Positions 18,827 to 28,522 of a stretch of 59,463 nt of DNA are shown one piece after another (the stretch's first letter is position 1; every line of letters starts with the position of its first letter). Location of the stretch: the NCBI GenBank assembly GCA_964643885.1, contig CAZXUI010000021.1, positions 1 through 59,463 on the forward strand, written 5' to 3'. Both the position numbers and the translations under genes were made by a program. The stretch is from CAADGL01 sp964643885. Lineage in GTDB: Bacteria > Planctomycetota > Phycisphaerae > UBA1845 > Fen-1342. Under the pieces are notes generated by a model. That model was given only the letters and a program-made list of their open reading frames with translations. It made no database searches and had not been told where the DNA came from.

Positions 18827-20722
18827 ATGTGCGGAATAGCAGGGGTCGTTTCGGGCAATCGGGACCAAGCTGCGCGCGCGCTTTCGGAGATGGTCCGGGT
18901 GCAATGGCACCGCGGGCCGGACGACGGCGGCGAGAGCTGGATTGAGCTTTCCGAACGCGTTCTCGGTCTCGGCCACCGCCGGCTCGCCATCCTCGACCTT
19001 TCCCCCGCCGGCCATCAGCCGATGGTTCATCCGCAGACGGGCGACCAGCTCGTGTTCAACGGCGAAATCTATAACTTTCAAGCACTTAGGCGCGAATTGG
19101 AGGCGGCGGGAGTTGCGTTCCGCGGCCACAGCGACACGGAGGTCGTGCTGCACGGGGTGTCGCGCTGGGGGGCGGCTTTCATCGAGCGGCTGGAGGGGAT
19201 GTTCGCGCTGGCGTTCTACGAGGCCGGCGCGCGGCGGTTGCTGCTGGCGCGGGATTGTCTCGGCATCAAGCCACTTTACGTGGCGCGATCGGGCGGCAGC
19301 CTGCTGTTCGCCAGCGAGGTTCGCGCTCTGCTGGCTTCCGGCATGATCCCGCGGATGCTGGACTGGCGCGGTCTGTCGGCCTACCTGGCCTATGGGTCGG
19401 TCCCGGAACCGTGCACGCTCGTTCGCTGCGTGGAGATGTTCCCGGCCGGTTGCTGGCAGTGGTTCGATCTCTCGCGGGCGGAGCTGCCCTCCGAGCCGGT
19501 GCAGAAGTACTGGACGTTCCCGCCGGTTCGGGCCGAGCTGACGGAGCCGGAGGTCATTGAGCGCCTGCGGCAGACGTTCGACGTGGCCGCTCGGGATCAC
19601 TTGGTGAGCGACGTGCCGGTGGGCGTGTTCCTGTCGTCGGGGATCGACAGCACGATCCTGGCGACGCTGGCGGCGCGGCATTCGCGCAAGCTGCCGATGT
19701 TCACGGTGGGGTTCGCGGATCAGCCGGATATGAGCGAGACGCCGCTTGCGGCGGAGACTGCGCGGCGGATCGGCTGCGAGCATCACGACATTCAGATTAC
19801 CGGTCAGACGGCGCTGGATTCGGTGGAGCGCTGGCTGACGTCGCTGGACCAGCCTTCCACCGACGGACTGAACACGTACGTGATCTCCGAGGCGATCCGC
19901 TCGCAGGGCATCGTCGTGGCGATGTCGGGCCTGGGCGGGGATGAGCTGTTCTGCGGCTACCGCAGCTTTCGAGTGGTGCCGCCCGTGCACCGCTGGATGA
20001 TGGCGCTGAGCTGGGTGCCGGTCTTTGCGCGGGTGGCGGCGGCCAGGGCGGCGACCGTGGGCCGGGCCACGGCGGTGAAGCGAAAAGCGGTGGAGATGGC
20101 CGGTTCGCGCGGCGGCGTGCTCGAGCTGTATCTACAGTGCCGCCGGGTGGCGTCCACGGAGCACCTGGAGCAGCTCGGCGTCCGGCCGGATGCGTGCGGC
20201 GTGACGCCGGACTACCTGCCGACGGTGGCGCTGGACGGGCTTTCGTGGAACGGGCCGCACACGATCTGGGAGCTATCGCGGCTGGAATCGCGGCTGTACA
20301 TGGGCAACACGCTGCTGCGCGACACCGATACCAACGGGATGGCGCACAGTCTGGAGATCCGTCCCGCGCTTCTGGATCGCCGCATTCTCGATTTCGCCTT
20401 CACGATTCCGGATCACCTGCGGGCGCCCCGGGACAAGCCCGACAAGCACCTGCTGCGCAAGGCTTTCCCGGAGGCGCTGCGGCCCGAGTTGCTGCAACAG
20501 AAGAAGCGCGGGTTCACGCTGCCGATCGCGCGCTGGATCGCCGGCCCGCTGCGGGCGATGTGCCTGGACGGCCTGGCGCACCTGAAGTCGATGGACATTC
20601 TGCGGCCGGCCGGCGTGGACCGCGTCTGGAACCAGTTCATCAATTCGGCGGATCGGTTTCGCTACTCGGGCGTTTTGTCGCTGTGTGTTCTGGGGCTGTA
20701 CGCGCGCCGGTTGGGGTTGTAG
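18827..20722 (+). CDS. asnB: Asparagine synthetase-like amidotransferase (first copy)
   Basis: This 631-residue enzyme uses glutamine and ATP to amidate a carboxylate. It has the N-terminal Ntn glutaminase domain starting with Cys2 (MCGIAGV), RRLAILDLS, NGEIYN and SDTEV, then the synthetase domain with the ATP PP-loop SSGIDSTI near residue 268, SGLGGDELF and the C-terminal KKRGFTLPI. Within a polysaccharide locus such proteins often amidate a uronic acid or other sugar acid rather than aspartate; this is inference from position. A second copy lies at 43271-45109. The start is fixed by the essential Cys2. Confidence 0.9.
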   Translation: MCGIAGVVSGNRDQAARALSEMVRVQWHRGPDDGGESWIELSERVLGLGHRRLAILDLSPAGHQPMVHPQTGDQLVFNGEIYNFQALRRELEAAGVAFRGHSDTEVVLHGVSRWGAAFIERLEGMFALAFYEAGARRLLLARDCLGIKPLYVARSGGSLLFASEVRALLASGMIPRMLDWRGLSAYLAYGSVPEPCTLVRCVEMFPAGCWQWFDLSRAELPSEPVQKYWTFPPVRAELTEPEVIERLRQTFDVAARDHLVSDVPVGVFLSSGIDSTILATLAARHSRKLPMFTVGFADQPDMSETPLAAETARRIGCEHHDIQITGQTALDSVERWLTSLDQPSTDGLNTYVISEAIRSQGIVVAMSGLGGDELFCGYRSFRVVPPVHRWMMALSWVPVFARVAAARAATVGRATAVKRKAVEMAGSRGGVLELYLQCRRVASTEHLEQLGVRPDACGVTPDYLPTVALDGLSWNGPHTIWELSRLESRLYMGNTLLRDTDTNGMAHSLEIRPALLDRRILDFAFTIPDHLRAPRDKPDKHLLRKAFPEALRPELLQQKKRGFTLPIARWIAGPLRAMCLDGLAHLKSMDILRPAGVDRVWNQFINSADRFRYSGVLSLCVLGLYARRLGL

Positions 20723-20738
20723 GAGCCGGGAGGGGGCG

Positions 20739-21908
20739 ATGCGAATCCTGCACGTGATCATGAGCCTCGCGGAGAGGTGGGGCGGTCCGCCGCGCGCGCT
20801 GGCCACTCTTTCGCGGGCGCAGGCCGAGCGCGGCGACGACGTGGTCGTGTTGCCGACACGCGACGACGGCGGTGAGGTGACGATCGGTCCTGGCTCGTAC
20901 GGCGGGCTCAGGGTGGAGCGGCCCGTCACGACCTCGCCGCTGTACTGGTATCATCCGGCCGTCAAGCGGGCGCTGCGGGAGCTGGCGCGCGAGAGCGACA
21001 TCGTTCACATTCACGGGAACTGGCGCTACCACCTGCTGGGTGCGGCCGCGGCCGCCCGGGAATACGGTGTTCCCTACGTCGTGCGGCCGACCGGCAATCT
21101 CGACTCGGTCTGCCGTCATCACAAGCACCTGCGCAAGCAGGTCTATTTCATGCTGTTCGAGCGGCGGGCGATCAACCATGCGGCGGCGCTGCACTGCGCC
21201 AGTCCCAAGGAGTATGACGAGCTGACGCCGCTGGCGCTGCGGCCGCGGAAGTTCATCGTTCCCAACCCGGTGCAGACGGAGCTGCTGAGCATGGCGCCGG
21301 ACGAGGCGGCGCTGCTGGAGCTTTGTCCCGGGTTGCGGCTGGATCGGCCGATCGTGGCGTATCACGGACGGATCGCCTTTAAGAAGCGGGTCGAGATCGT
21401 GCTGGAGGGATTCGCCCGCGCGGCGGCGGACTTTCCCGACTGGCAGCTCGTGATCGCAGGTCCGCACGAAGACGAGCAGATCATCGCGTCGCTGCGTGAG
21501 CGGATCGAGGCGGGGGACCTGGAGCGGCGGGTGTGGCTGCCGGGAATGGTCCGCGGGGCGGCCAAGAGCGCGCTGCTCGGGCGGACGCAACTCTATGCCT
21601 TCGCCTCCAGCGACGAGAACTTCGGCATCTCAGTGGCCGAGGCGATGCTGTTCGGATTGCCGTGCGTGGTCTCGGCGGGCGTCGCCCTCGCGGCGGACAT
21701 CGAACGTGCGGGCGCCGGGATGGTCGTGCCGGGGGATGCGGACTGCTTCGTGGACTCGTTTGCCGGGGCGATGCGGGCGATGATGAGCGATGCGGAGCAG
21801 CGGCGGCGGTGCGGCCAGGCCGCCCGCGACCTGGCCCGCACCTACCTGCCGGAGTCCGTGGCCGCAGCACTCGATGTCGAATACCGACGCTGCATCGGCC
21901 GAAGCTGA
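20739..21908 (+). CDS. GT4-family glycosyltransferase, tandem paralogue 1
   Basis: A 389-residue GT-B enzyme: N-terminal HVIMSLAERWGGPPRALATL, the DIVHIHGNWRYHLLG motif, AYHGRIAFKKRVEIVLEGF at the start of the donor domain, and the EX7E motif in ENFGISVAEAM. The ATG at 20739 follows GGAGGGGG. It is very similar along its length to the protein encoded at 22180-23334, so the pair arose by tandem duplication. Both are probably glycan chain-building enzymes with different acceptors or linkages. Confidence 0.87.
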   Translation: MRILHVIMSLAERWGGPPRALATLSRAQAERGDDVVVLPTRDDGGEVTIGPGSYGGLRVERPVTTSPLYWYHPAVKRALRELARESDIVHIHGNWRYHLLGAAAAAREYGVPYVVRPTGNLDSVCRHHKHLRKQVYFMLFERRAINHAAALHCASPKEYDELTPLALRPRKFIVPNPVQTELLSMAPDEAALLELCPGLRLDRPIVAYHGRIAFKKRVEIVLEGFARAAADFPDWQLVIAGPHEDEQIIASLRERIEAGDLERRVWLPGMVRGAAKSALLGRTQLYAFASSDENFGISVAEAMLFGLPCVVSAGVALAADIERAGAGMVVPGDADCFVDSFAGAMRAMMSDAEQRRRCGQAARDLARTYLPESVAAALDVEYRRCIGRS

Positions 21909-22179
21909 GCCGCAGCGTGGTTTTCGGACGCGCGGCGGGGCCGGTCCTGGCGATATCGCGTTTTCGTCGCGTGGGCCGGTTGCCACGGCCGTCCTGACAC
22001 GCGCATACACTCCTTGCACGCGGACTGCTCGCGCCATACCCTTCCCGGGCTGCCCGGCCGCGGCGACGCCGTTCGGTCGGCCGACGCGCCGGGCGGCAAC
22101 GACGTTGCTTCGCCGTGCGTCCGCGAGCGCTGGGCTCGCCGGATGAGTACGATCCTTCGGGTGGACGAAACCTCGCTGG

Positions 22180-23334
22180 ATGAAGATTCTGCACGTGATT
22201 CTCAGCCTGGCGGAGCGGTGGGGCGGACCGCCGCGCGGCCTGGCGACGCTGGCCCGCGCGCAGGCCGCGCGCGGAGATGACGTGGTCGTGCTGCCGGCCC
22301 GCGTCGACGGCGAGATGACGCTCGCTCCGGGCGAGTATGGCTCGCTGCGGGTCGAACCTCCGGTTACGACCTCGCCGCTCTACTGGTACAACGGCGCGCT
22401 GCGGCAGGTGCTGCGCGAGCTTTCACGCGACCGCGACATCGTTCACATCCACGGCACATGGCGCTATCACACGCTTGGAGCGGCGGCGGCGGCGCGCGAG
22501 TACGGCATTCCATATGTCATTCGCCCGGCCGGGAACCTGGGCGAGGTGACCCGCGGTCATAAGCAGTATCGCAAGCGGGCTTATTTTCTGCTCTTCGAGC
22601 GGCGCGCGTTGAATCGGGCGGCTGCGCTGCACTGTTGCAGCCTGAAGGAGCGCGAGGAGATGGCTCCGCTACGGCTCCTGCCACGGGCCTTCGTCGTGCC
22701 GCAGCCGGTCGAGACGGACCTGCTGAGTGTTGAGCCGGACGAGGCGGCGCTGCTGGCGATGTGTCCCGGGCTGCGGCTCGACCGGCCGCTGCTGGCGTAT
22801 CACGGGCGGATCTCGTTTCTCAAGCGGGTGGAGGTCGTGCTGGATGCATTTGCGCGGCTGGCCGGCGAGTTTCCGGACTGGCAGCTCGTGCTGGCCGGGC
22901 CGCACGAGGATGAGCGGATCACGGCGGCACTTCAGGAGCGGATTCGTACCGGGGGATTGAGCGAGCGCGTCTGGCTGCCGGGCATGGTCCGCGGAGCGGC
23001 GAAGTGTGCCCTGCTGTCGCGGGCGACGCTCTATGCGTTCGCCTCGCGGCACGAGAATTTCGGCATCTCGGTGGCGGAGGCGCTGATGTTCGGCCTGCCG
23101 AGCGTCGTCAGCGACGGGGTCGCACTCGCGGCCGACATCGATGCCGCCGGCGCGGGCCTCGTCGGTACGAGCGACGTGGAGGTATTCGAGTCGGGCCTGC
23201 GGAGGATGATGGCGGACGGCGAGCTGCGGCGGCGCTGCGGCGAGGCCGCGCGGAGGCTGGCTCGGTCCTACTTTCCCGACCAGGTGGCGGCCGCGCTGGA
23301 TGCGGAATATCGCCGCTGCCAGAACGGGCGCTGA
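22180..23334 (+). CDS. GT4-family glycosyltransferase, tandem paralogue 2
   Basis: A 384-residue GT-B enzyme sharing most motifs with its upstream neighbour: HVILSLAERWGGPPRGLATL, DIVHIHGTWRYHTLG, AYHGRISFLKRVEVVLDAF and HENFGISVAEAL (EX7E). The deletion of a few residues near the C-terminus (VGTSDVEVFES) and substitutions around the acceptor site distinguish it. A 271-base gap without recognisable features (21909-22179) separates the two genes. Together with the enzymes at 14931 and 17591, the locus has four glycosyltransferases, suggesting a repeat unit of about four to five sugars. Confidence 0.87.
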   Translation: MKILHVILSLAERWGGPPRGLATLARAQAARGDDVVVLPARVDGEMTLAPGEYGSLRVEPPVTTSPLYWYNGALRQVLRELSRDRDIVHIHGTWRYHTLGAAAAAREYGIPYVIRPAGNLGEVTRGHKQYRKRAYFLLFERRALNRAAALHCCSLKEREEMAPLRLLPRAFVVPQPVETDLLSVEPDEAALLAMCPGLRLDRPLLAYHGRISFLKRVEVVLDAFARLAGEFPDWQLVLAGPHEDERITAALQERIRTGGLSERVWLPGMVRGAAKCALLSRATLYAFASRHENFGISVAEALMFGLPSVVSDGVALAADIDAAGAGLVGTSDVEVFESGLRRMMADGELRRRCGEAARRLARSYFPDQVAAALDAEYRRCQNGR

Positions 23335-23491
23335 GCCACGAGCGATGAACCTCGCTGCCGGCCGCTTGAGACAACGCCGCCATTGCCGTATCACTTGCCG
23401 CGTGGCCGGGCGGCGGTCGCACGGCTAGGCCCGGCCGGATGGGGTAGCCGATAACAGGGGCATGCGCGGCGCGGCAGATCGCTCCCTCTGA

Positions 23492-23520
23492 TTGACGTAA
23501 CTCTCTACGGGTAAGATACT
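23492..23520 (+). promoter_or_regulatory. Sigma-70-type promoter inside the polysaccharide locus
   Basis: TTGACG (23492-23497), a 17-base spacer, then GATACT (23515-23520). Transcription would be expected to begin about 6-8 bases further on, which is at or next to the ATG at 23527. It could split the locus into separately controlled halves. Confidence 0.5.
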
Positions 23521-23526
23521 TAGGCC

Positions 23527-25098
23527 ATGTTTGTGCTCGGCGGATCGTGGCGCGACGGCTACCTGGACTACCACCGGGCGCCCGGGGAGCTGCGCATCGC
23601 GGTGGGAGCGTGGTGCATCGTCGAGCGGCTTACGGATGTCTTTCTGGATCAGCCTCGCAGCATCCGCCGGGTGTGGCACTACATCCGCGAGGTCGGTGTG
23701 CGGCAGACGGTGCGCAAGATTCGCTCGCGCTGGGCGGAGCGTGTTCGTGACCGGCGCGTGCTCGCGGTGGGTGTCGGGCGGGTGGTCGAGGCGGACGAGG
23801 GGGCGGCCGTGGGTGTCGGAGCGGGTGTCGTCTTCGTGGCGCCGTGTCATCCGGAGTGCGTCGAACGGGTGACGTTGCCGGCGGCGCTGGTGCGGCCGGC
23901 GGACGAGGGCGTGGTGGGGCGGCTCGGCAGGGGGGGTGCGGTGCAGTTCTTCGAGTCCGTCGATACGGCGGGGCTCCCGGATACGGACGAGCTGGCGGGG
24001 TGGAGCCGGTTTTCCGGCCGGCCGGTGCCGCCGTCGGCCGGGGCTGTGCTGGAGTGGGCTGTGCAGATGCTGGGGCGGCTGGACCCTGCGGCGGGGCGGC
24101 CGTTGGAGACGCCCGGCACGGCGGTGGCGGAGCGGAGCGGTCCGGCGCCGCAGCGCACCCGCGGCTCGGCGGTGCTGTTCGGCCTGGGCAATTACGCCAA
24201 GACGTGCATCCTGCCGAACCTGGATCCACGCATCGACGTGAAGAGCATCCATGAGATCGAGCCGACGCAGCTTCCGGTGGCGGCGGGGCGCAGCGCCGCG
24301 GGGCGCGTCTTCGATACGTGCGAATCGCCGCGGCCGGACGAGGACTACGACGTCTATTTCATCGCGGGCTATCACCACACGCACGTGCCGCTGGCGGTGC
24401 ACGCGCTGCGGCGGGGGTGCTGGGCGGTCTCGGAGAAGCCGCTGGTGACGACGCGGGCGGAGCTGGACGAGCTGCTGTCGGCGATGGGCGCGCATCCGGG
24501 GCGATACTTCGCCTGCTTCCACATGCGCTACAACCCGCTGTTCGAGCTGGCGCGGCAGGACCTGGGCGTGCGGCCGGGTCACCCGATTCACTATCACGCG
24601 ATTATCTTCGAGGTGCCGCTGGTGCGGCGGCACTGGTATCACTGGCCGGTCTCGAAGAGCCGCATCGTCAGCAACGGCTGCCACTGGCTGGATCACTTTC
24701 TGCACATGAACGAGTTCGCCCCGGTTCGGCGTTGCCAGATATTCGTCGGGGGCAACGGCGACGCGCACGCGAGCGTGGAGCTGGAGAACGACGCGACGCT
24801 GTCGCTCGTATTGACGGATGTGGGCAGCCGGCGCGTGGGTGTGCAGGAGCACATTCAGATGCGGGCGGGCGGGACGACGGTGCGGGTGGACAACAGCAGC
24901 CGCTACATGAGCGAGGAGCGCTTCCGCATTATTCGGCGGACGCGCTTCAACAAGCTGGATACGTTCGGCAAGATGTATTCGACCATTTCGACGAAGATCA
25001 TGTCCGGCCAGGCCGGGGATTCGCTCGAGAGCACGCAGCGCTCGTGCGAACTGATGTTGACGCTCGAGGAGATGTACCAGGCGGCGGCGAAGCAGTGA
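23527..25098 (+). CDS. Gfo/Idh/MocA-family oxidoreductase with N-terminal extension
   Basis: This 523-residue protein has a C-terminal NAD(P)-dependent dehydrogenase of the Gfo/Idh/MocA type. The Rossmann motif is FGLGNYAKTCILP near residue 218, and the conserved EKP (SEKPLVTT) is near 302, followed by RYNPLFELA and the NGCHWLDHFL segment with the catalytic-site His. The first 210 residues are an extension not found in simple members of the family and of unknown role. It sits directly before the bi-domain oxidoreductase; the two may act on the same nucleotide- or lipid-linked sugar. A promoter lies just before its ATG and no Shine-Dalgarno sequence is evident. Confidence 0.8.
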   Translation: MFVLGGSWRDGYLDYHRAPGELRIAVGAWCIVERLTDVFLDQPRSIRRVWHYIREVGVRQTVRKIRSRWAERVRDRRVLAVGVGRVVEADEGAAVGVGAGVVFVAPCHPECVERVTLPAALVRPADEGVVGRLGRGGAVQFFESVDTAGLPDTDELAGWSRFSGRPVPPSAGAVLEWAVQMLGRLDPAAGRPLETPGTAVAERSGPAPQRTRGSAVLFGLGNYAKTCILPNLDPRIDVKSIHEIEPTQLPVAAGRSAAGRVFDTCESPRPDEDYDVYFIAGYHHTHVPLAVHALRRGCWAVSEKPLVTTRAELDELLSAMGAHPGRYFACFHMRYNPLFELARQDLGVRPGHPIHYHAIIFEVPLVRRHWYHWPVSKSRIVSNGCHWLDHFLHMNEFAPVRRCQIFVGGNGDAHASVELENDATLSLVLTDVGSRRVGVQEHIQMRAGGTTVRVDNSSRYMSEERFRIIRRTRFNKLDTFGKMYSTISTKIMSGQAGDSLESTQRSCELMLTLEEMYQAAAKQ

Positions 25099-25154
25099 GT
25101 CAGCAAGGCGGCGCTGCGGCGCGCGGCGCGAGGCAAGCACGGGAGCGATGAGGC

Positions 25155-27332
25155 TTGAGACAGGTTCTTCAGCATCTGCGAGACGGGCGGATCGAGGTCG
25201 CGGACGTGCCGTGTCCGGGCGTACGGCCGGGGCACCTGCTCGTCCAGAGCGGGGCGACGCTGATCTCGGCGGGGACGGAGCGGATGCTGGTCGAGTTCGG
25301 TCGTGCGGGGCTGATCGCCAAGGCCCGCTCGCAGCCGGAGAAGGTCAAGCAGGTGCTGGCCAAGATCCGCAGCGACGGCTTGCTGCCGACGCTGGAGGCG
25401 GTGTTCAGCCGGCTGGATGAGCCGCTGCCGCTGGGGTACTGCAACGTCGGGCGGGTGGTCGAGGTCGGGCGCGACGTCGAGGGCTTCGCCGCAGGTGACC
25501 GCGTTGCGTCGAACGGGGCGCACGCGGAGATGGTCTGCGTGCCGGCGACGCTTGCGGCCCGGGTTCCGGATAACGTGGACGACGCGTCGGCGAGCTTCAC
25601 GGTGCTTGGTTCAATCGCGCTGCACGGTGTGCGGTTGGCGCAGCCGACGCTGGGCGAGTCGTTCGTGGTGGTCGGTCTCGGGTTGCTCGGGATTGTCGCA
25701 GTCCAGCTATTGCGGACGCATGGCTGCCGCGTGCTGGGGACGGATGTGAATGAGGCCCGCTGCGCGCTGGCCCGCACCTTCGGTTGCGAGGCGATCTGCG
25801 TGGGGCAGGGGGCCGATCCGGTGGCCGCCGTGGAGAGCTTCAGCCGCGGCCGGGGCGTCGACGGCGTGATCATCACCGCCTCGGCAAAGACGGACGAGAT
25901 CGTGCACCAGGCGGCGCAGATGTGCCGCAAGCGCGGGCGGATCGTGCTGGTGGGGGTCGTCGGGCTGAATCTGCGCCGCAGCGATTTCTACGAGAAGGAG
26001 CTGTCGTTCCAGGTGTCGTGCTCGTACGGCCCCGGCCGGTACGACAGCGTCTACGAGGAACAGGCCCGCGACTATCCGCTGCCGTACGTACGCTGGACTG
26101 TGGCGCGGAACTTCGAGGCGATGCTGGACGCGATGTCGCAGGGGATGGTCGACGTGCGGCCGCTGATCTCGCGCGAGATTCCGCACGCGTCCGCCGCCGA
26201 AGCCTACGACCTGGTGGTCAAGGACAGCAGCGTGCTCGGCGTCGTGCTGACGTATCCCGATCAGTCGCCGCCGATCGCCCGCATCACGCGGCTGCGAAGC
26301 GAGCCGCGGAGCAGCGCGCCGGCGCATCCGGTGGTGGGCGTGATCGGTTCGGGCAACTTCACCAAGCTGGTGCTGCTGCCGGCGATCAAGGCGGCCCAGG
26401 GCTCGCTGCACTCGGTCGCCAGCGCCGGCGGGGTGTCGAGTTTTCACGCGGCCCGCAAGTTCGACGCGCTCGAGGCTACGACCGACTATCGCGACATGCT
26501 GGCCCGACCGGAAATCAACGCGGTCTTCATCACGACGCGGCACGATTCGCATCCGCGGATGGCGGCCGAGGCGCTGCGGGCCGGCAAGCATGTCTTCGTC
26601 GAAAAGCCGCTGGCGATCGACGAGGAGGGTCTGCGGCTGGTGGAGGCGGCCTGTCGCGAGCGGCCGGACTTGCAGCTCATGGTCGGCTTCAACCGCCGCT
26701 TCGCCCCGCACGCGGCCAAGCTGCGGCAGCTTCTGGCCGCGCGATCGCAGCCGATCACGATTTCGGCGCTGGTGAACGCCGGCGACATTCCGTCGACGCA
26801 CTGGACGCAAGACCCGCAGGTCGGCGGCGGGCGGATCATCGGCGAGGGCTGCCACTTCATCGACCTGCTCATGTACCTGGTCGGGCGGCCCATCGTCACG
26901 GTGCAGGCGGCGATGTTCGGCCCGCAGTTCGGCGGTGTGCGTGACGACAAGATGTCGATCACGCTGAGCTTCGCCGACGGCTCGGTTGGCACGGTGCATT
27001 ACTGGGCCAATGGGCCGAAGTCGTTCCCCAAGGAGCGGATCGAGGTCTTCAGCGAGGGGCGTGTGGCCGTGATCGACAACTGGCGGCGGCTGGTGGCGTA
27101 TGACTGGCGCGGGGCGCCGCGCATGTCGATGCGGCAGGATAAGGGACACCGGGCCGAGGTCTCGCTCTTCCTCGAACGTGTCAAGCAAGGCGGGCCGCCG
27201 CTGATTGCGTTCGAGGAGCTTGCCCTGGTGACGCGGGCGAGTTTCGCGGCGGTTCGGGCGGCGCGCGAGGGAGTCGTGATCCGCCTCGACGAAGCGGACG
27301 AGGGCGCTGCGGCTCCAGGCGGAGGAGGTTGA
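25155..27332 (+). CDS. Bi-domain oxidoreductase: zinc-type alcohol dehydrogenase fused to Gfo/Idh/MocA
   Basis: This 725-residue fusion has two dehydrogenase modules. Residues 1-370 are a medium-chain alcohol dehydrogenase (ISAGTERMLVEFG, PLGYCNVGRVVEVG, nucleotide loop VGLGLLGIVAVQLL). Residues 395-710 are a Gfo/Idh/MocA domain (VGVIGSGNFTKLVLLP, EKPLAID near 482, GGRIIGEGCHFIDLLMYL). Such fusions recur beside heparinase II/III-family genes in bacterial exopolysaccharide loci, as here. Presumably the modules carry out linked redox steps on a sugar, for example oxidation and re-reduction during epimerisation; this is inference. The start is TTG 25155 with GGGAG nine bases upstream. The next gene begins six bases after the stop. 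Confidence 0.87.
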   Translation: MRQVLQHLRDGRIEVADVPCPGVRPGHLLVQSGATLISAGTERMLVEFGRAGLIAKARSQPEKVKQVLAKIRSDGLLPTLEAVFSRLDEPLPLGYCNVGRVVEVGRDVEGFAAGDRVASNGAHAEMVCVPATLAARVPDNVDDASASFTVLGSIALHGVRLAQPTLGESFVVVGLGLLGIVAVQLLRTHGCRVLGTDVNEARCALARTFGCEAICVGQGADPVAAVESFSRGRGVDGVIITASAKTDEIVHQAAQMCRKRGRIVLVGVVGLNLRRSDFYEKELSFQVSCSYGPGRYDSVYEEQARDYPLPYVRWTVARNFEAMLDAMSQGMVDVRPLISREIPHASAAEAYDLVVKDSSVLGVVLTYPDQSPPIARITRLRSEPRSSAPAHPVVGVIGSGNFTKLVLLPAIKAAQGSLHSVASAGGVSSFHAARKFDALEATTDYRDMLARPEINAVFITTRHDSHPRMAAEALRAGKHVFVEKPLAIDEEGLRLVEAACRERPDLQLMVGFNRRFAPHAAKLRQLLAARSQPITISALVNAGDIPSTHWTQDPQVGGGRIIGEGCHFIDLLMYLVGRPIVTVQAAMFGPQFGGVRDDKMSITLSFADGSVGTVHYWANGPKSFPKERIEVFSEGRVAVIDNWRRLVAYDWRGAPRMSMRQDKGHRAEVSLFLERVKQGGPPLIAFEELALVTRASFAAVRAAREGVVIRLDEADEGAAAPGGGG

Positions 27333-27337
27333 TCGCC

Positions 27338-28522
27338 ATGCCCGAAGGCCGCACGAGCGATCCGCCGCGCATCCCGACCCGCAGCGAGCCGACGCCGTTT
27401 CAGCGGCTGCTTCGGCGGCGGGCCGGCCTCGCGGCGGAATGGCTCGTGCGCTCGATCGAGGCCTGCGGCGGGCAGGGGTCGGCGGTGTATTATTCGCGCT
27501 GGTTCCGGCCGAGGCGCGGGTGGGCGCCGGCTTATCCGGAGACGACCGGCTACATCATCCCCACACTGCTGGATTACTCGGTCTACGCGAATCGGCCGGA
27601 ACTGGTCGAGCTGGCCATCCGGCAGGCCGATTGGATCTGCGGTCTCCAGTTTGACGATGGCGCATTGCCCGGCGGCAACATTGAGAACTGGCGCCGCTTC
27701 GGCAAGTCGATCTTCAACACGGGGCAGATGCTGATCGGCCTTATCGCCGCGTATGACCAGACGCACCGATCGAGTTATCTCGATGTCGCGCTTCGGGCCG
27801 CACATTGGCTGACGCGCACTGTCGATTCGCAGGCCGGCGTCTGGACGAGCTTTGCCTATCGCGCGGGTTTCAGTCCCGCGTACTACACGCGTGTTGCGTG
27901 GCCGATGCTGGAAGTCAGCGTACGGACGGGGGACCTCGATGTGCGGCGGGCGGCGACGCGGGTGCTCGCGACCATCGCCGGCTGGCAGCAGCCCAACGGA
28001 GCCGTGCGCGATTGGGGTTTTGCAGCGAAAGTGCCCGCGTTTACGCATACGATCGCGTACACGATCCGCGGCTTTGTCGAGAGCGCGCGGCTGCTGGGAG
28101 ACGAGGGGCGGCCGCTGTTCGACGTCGCACGCAAGGCGGCCGAGGCGCTGCTGCGGCGGATGGAGCTGCGCGGGCGGCTGGCCGGGGCGTATGACGAATC
28201 GCTGCGCGGAGTGCACTGGTACACGTGTCTGACGGGCAACTGCCAGATGGCGCTGGTATGGATGCGGATCGGCGATGCGCTGAGTGATGATCGCTATCTG
28301 AGTGCGGCGGTCAAGGTGGTGGAGTACGTGCTGCGGCGGCAGCGCGTCCGCAGCCTGGATCCGAATCTGCGCGGGGCGGTAGGGGGGTCGAGTCCGCTCT
28401 GGGGCCGGTATGTCACCATGCGCTATCCGAACTGGGCAGCGAAGTTTCTGCTGGACGCGGCGATGGAGGTGGATATCCGCCTCGGCCGCGCGTTGGAGGC
28501 CGGCCCGTGCGCGTCGCGTTGA
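27338..28522 (+). CDS. Alpha/alpha-toroid protein, possible glycuronan epimerase- or lyase-like
   Basis: A 394-residue soluble protein, mostly helical. Motifs such as YPETTGYIIPTLLDY, ADWICGLQFDDGALPGG, GWQQPNGAVRDWG and CLTGNCQMALVWMRIG follow the repeated helix pairs of alpha/alpha-toroid enzymes (the fold of glucuronyl C5-epimerases and many lyases). I cannot assign a reaction. Adjacent genes for the bi-domain oxidoreductase and the heparinase-like protein favour a role in modifying a uronic-acid-containing glycan. ATG 27338 follows GGAGGAGG with nine-base spacing, a better start than the overlapping TTG at 27329. Its 3' end overlaps the formyltransferase gene by 16 bases. Confidence 0.7.
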   Translation: MPEGRTSDPPRIPTRSEPTPFQRLLRRRAGLAAEWLVRSIEACGGQGSAVYYSRWFRPRRGWAPAYPETTGYIIPTLLDYSVYANRPELVELAIRQADWICGLQFDDGALPGGNIENWRRFGKSIFNTGQMLIGLIAAYDQTHRSSYLDVALRAAHWLTRTVDSQAGVWTSFAYRAGFSPAYYTRVAWPMLEVSVRTGDLDVRRAATRVLATIAGWQQPNGAVRDWGFAAKVPAFTHTIAYTIRGFVESARLLGDEGRPLFDVARKAAEALLRRMELRGRLAGAYDESLRGVHWYTCLTGNCQMALVWMRIGDALSDDRYLSAAVKVVEYVLRRQRVRSLDPNLRGAVGGSSPLWGRYVTMRYPNWAAKFLLDAAMEVDIRLGRALEAGPCASR

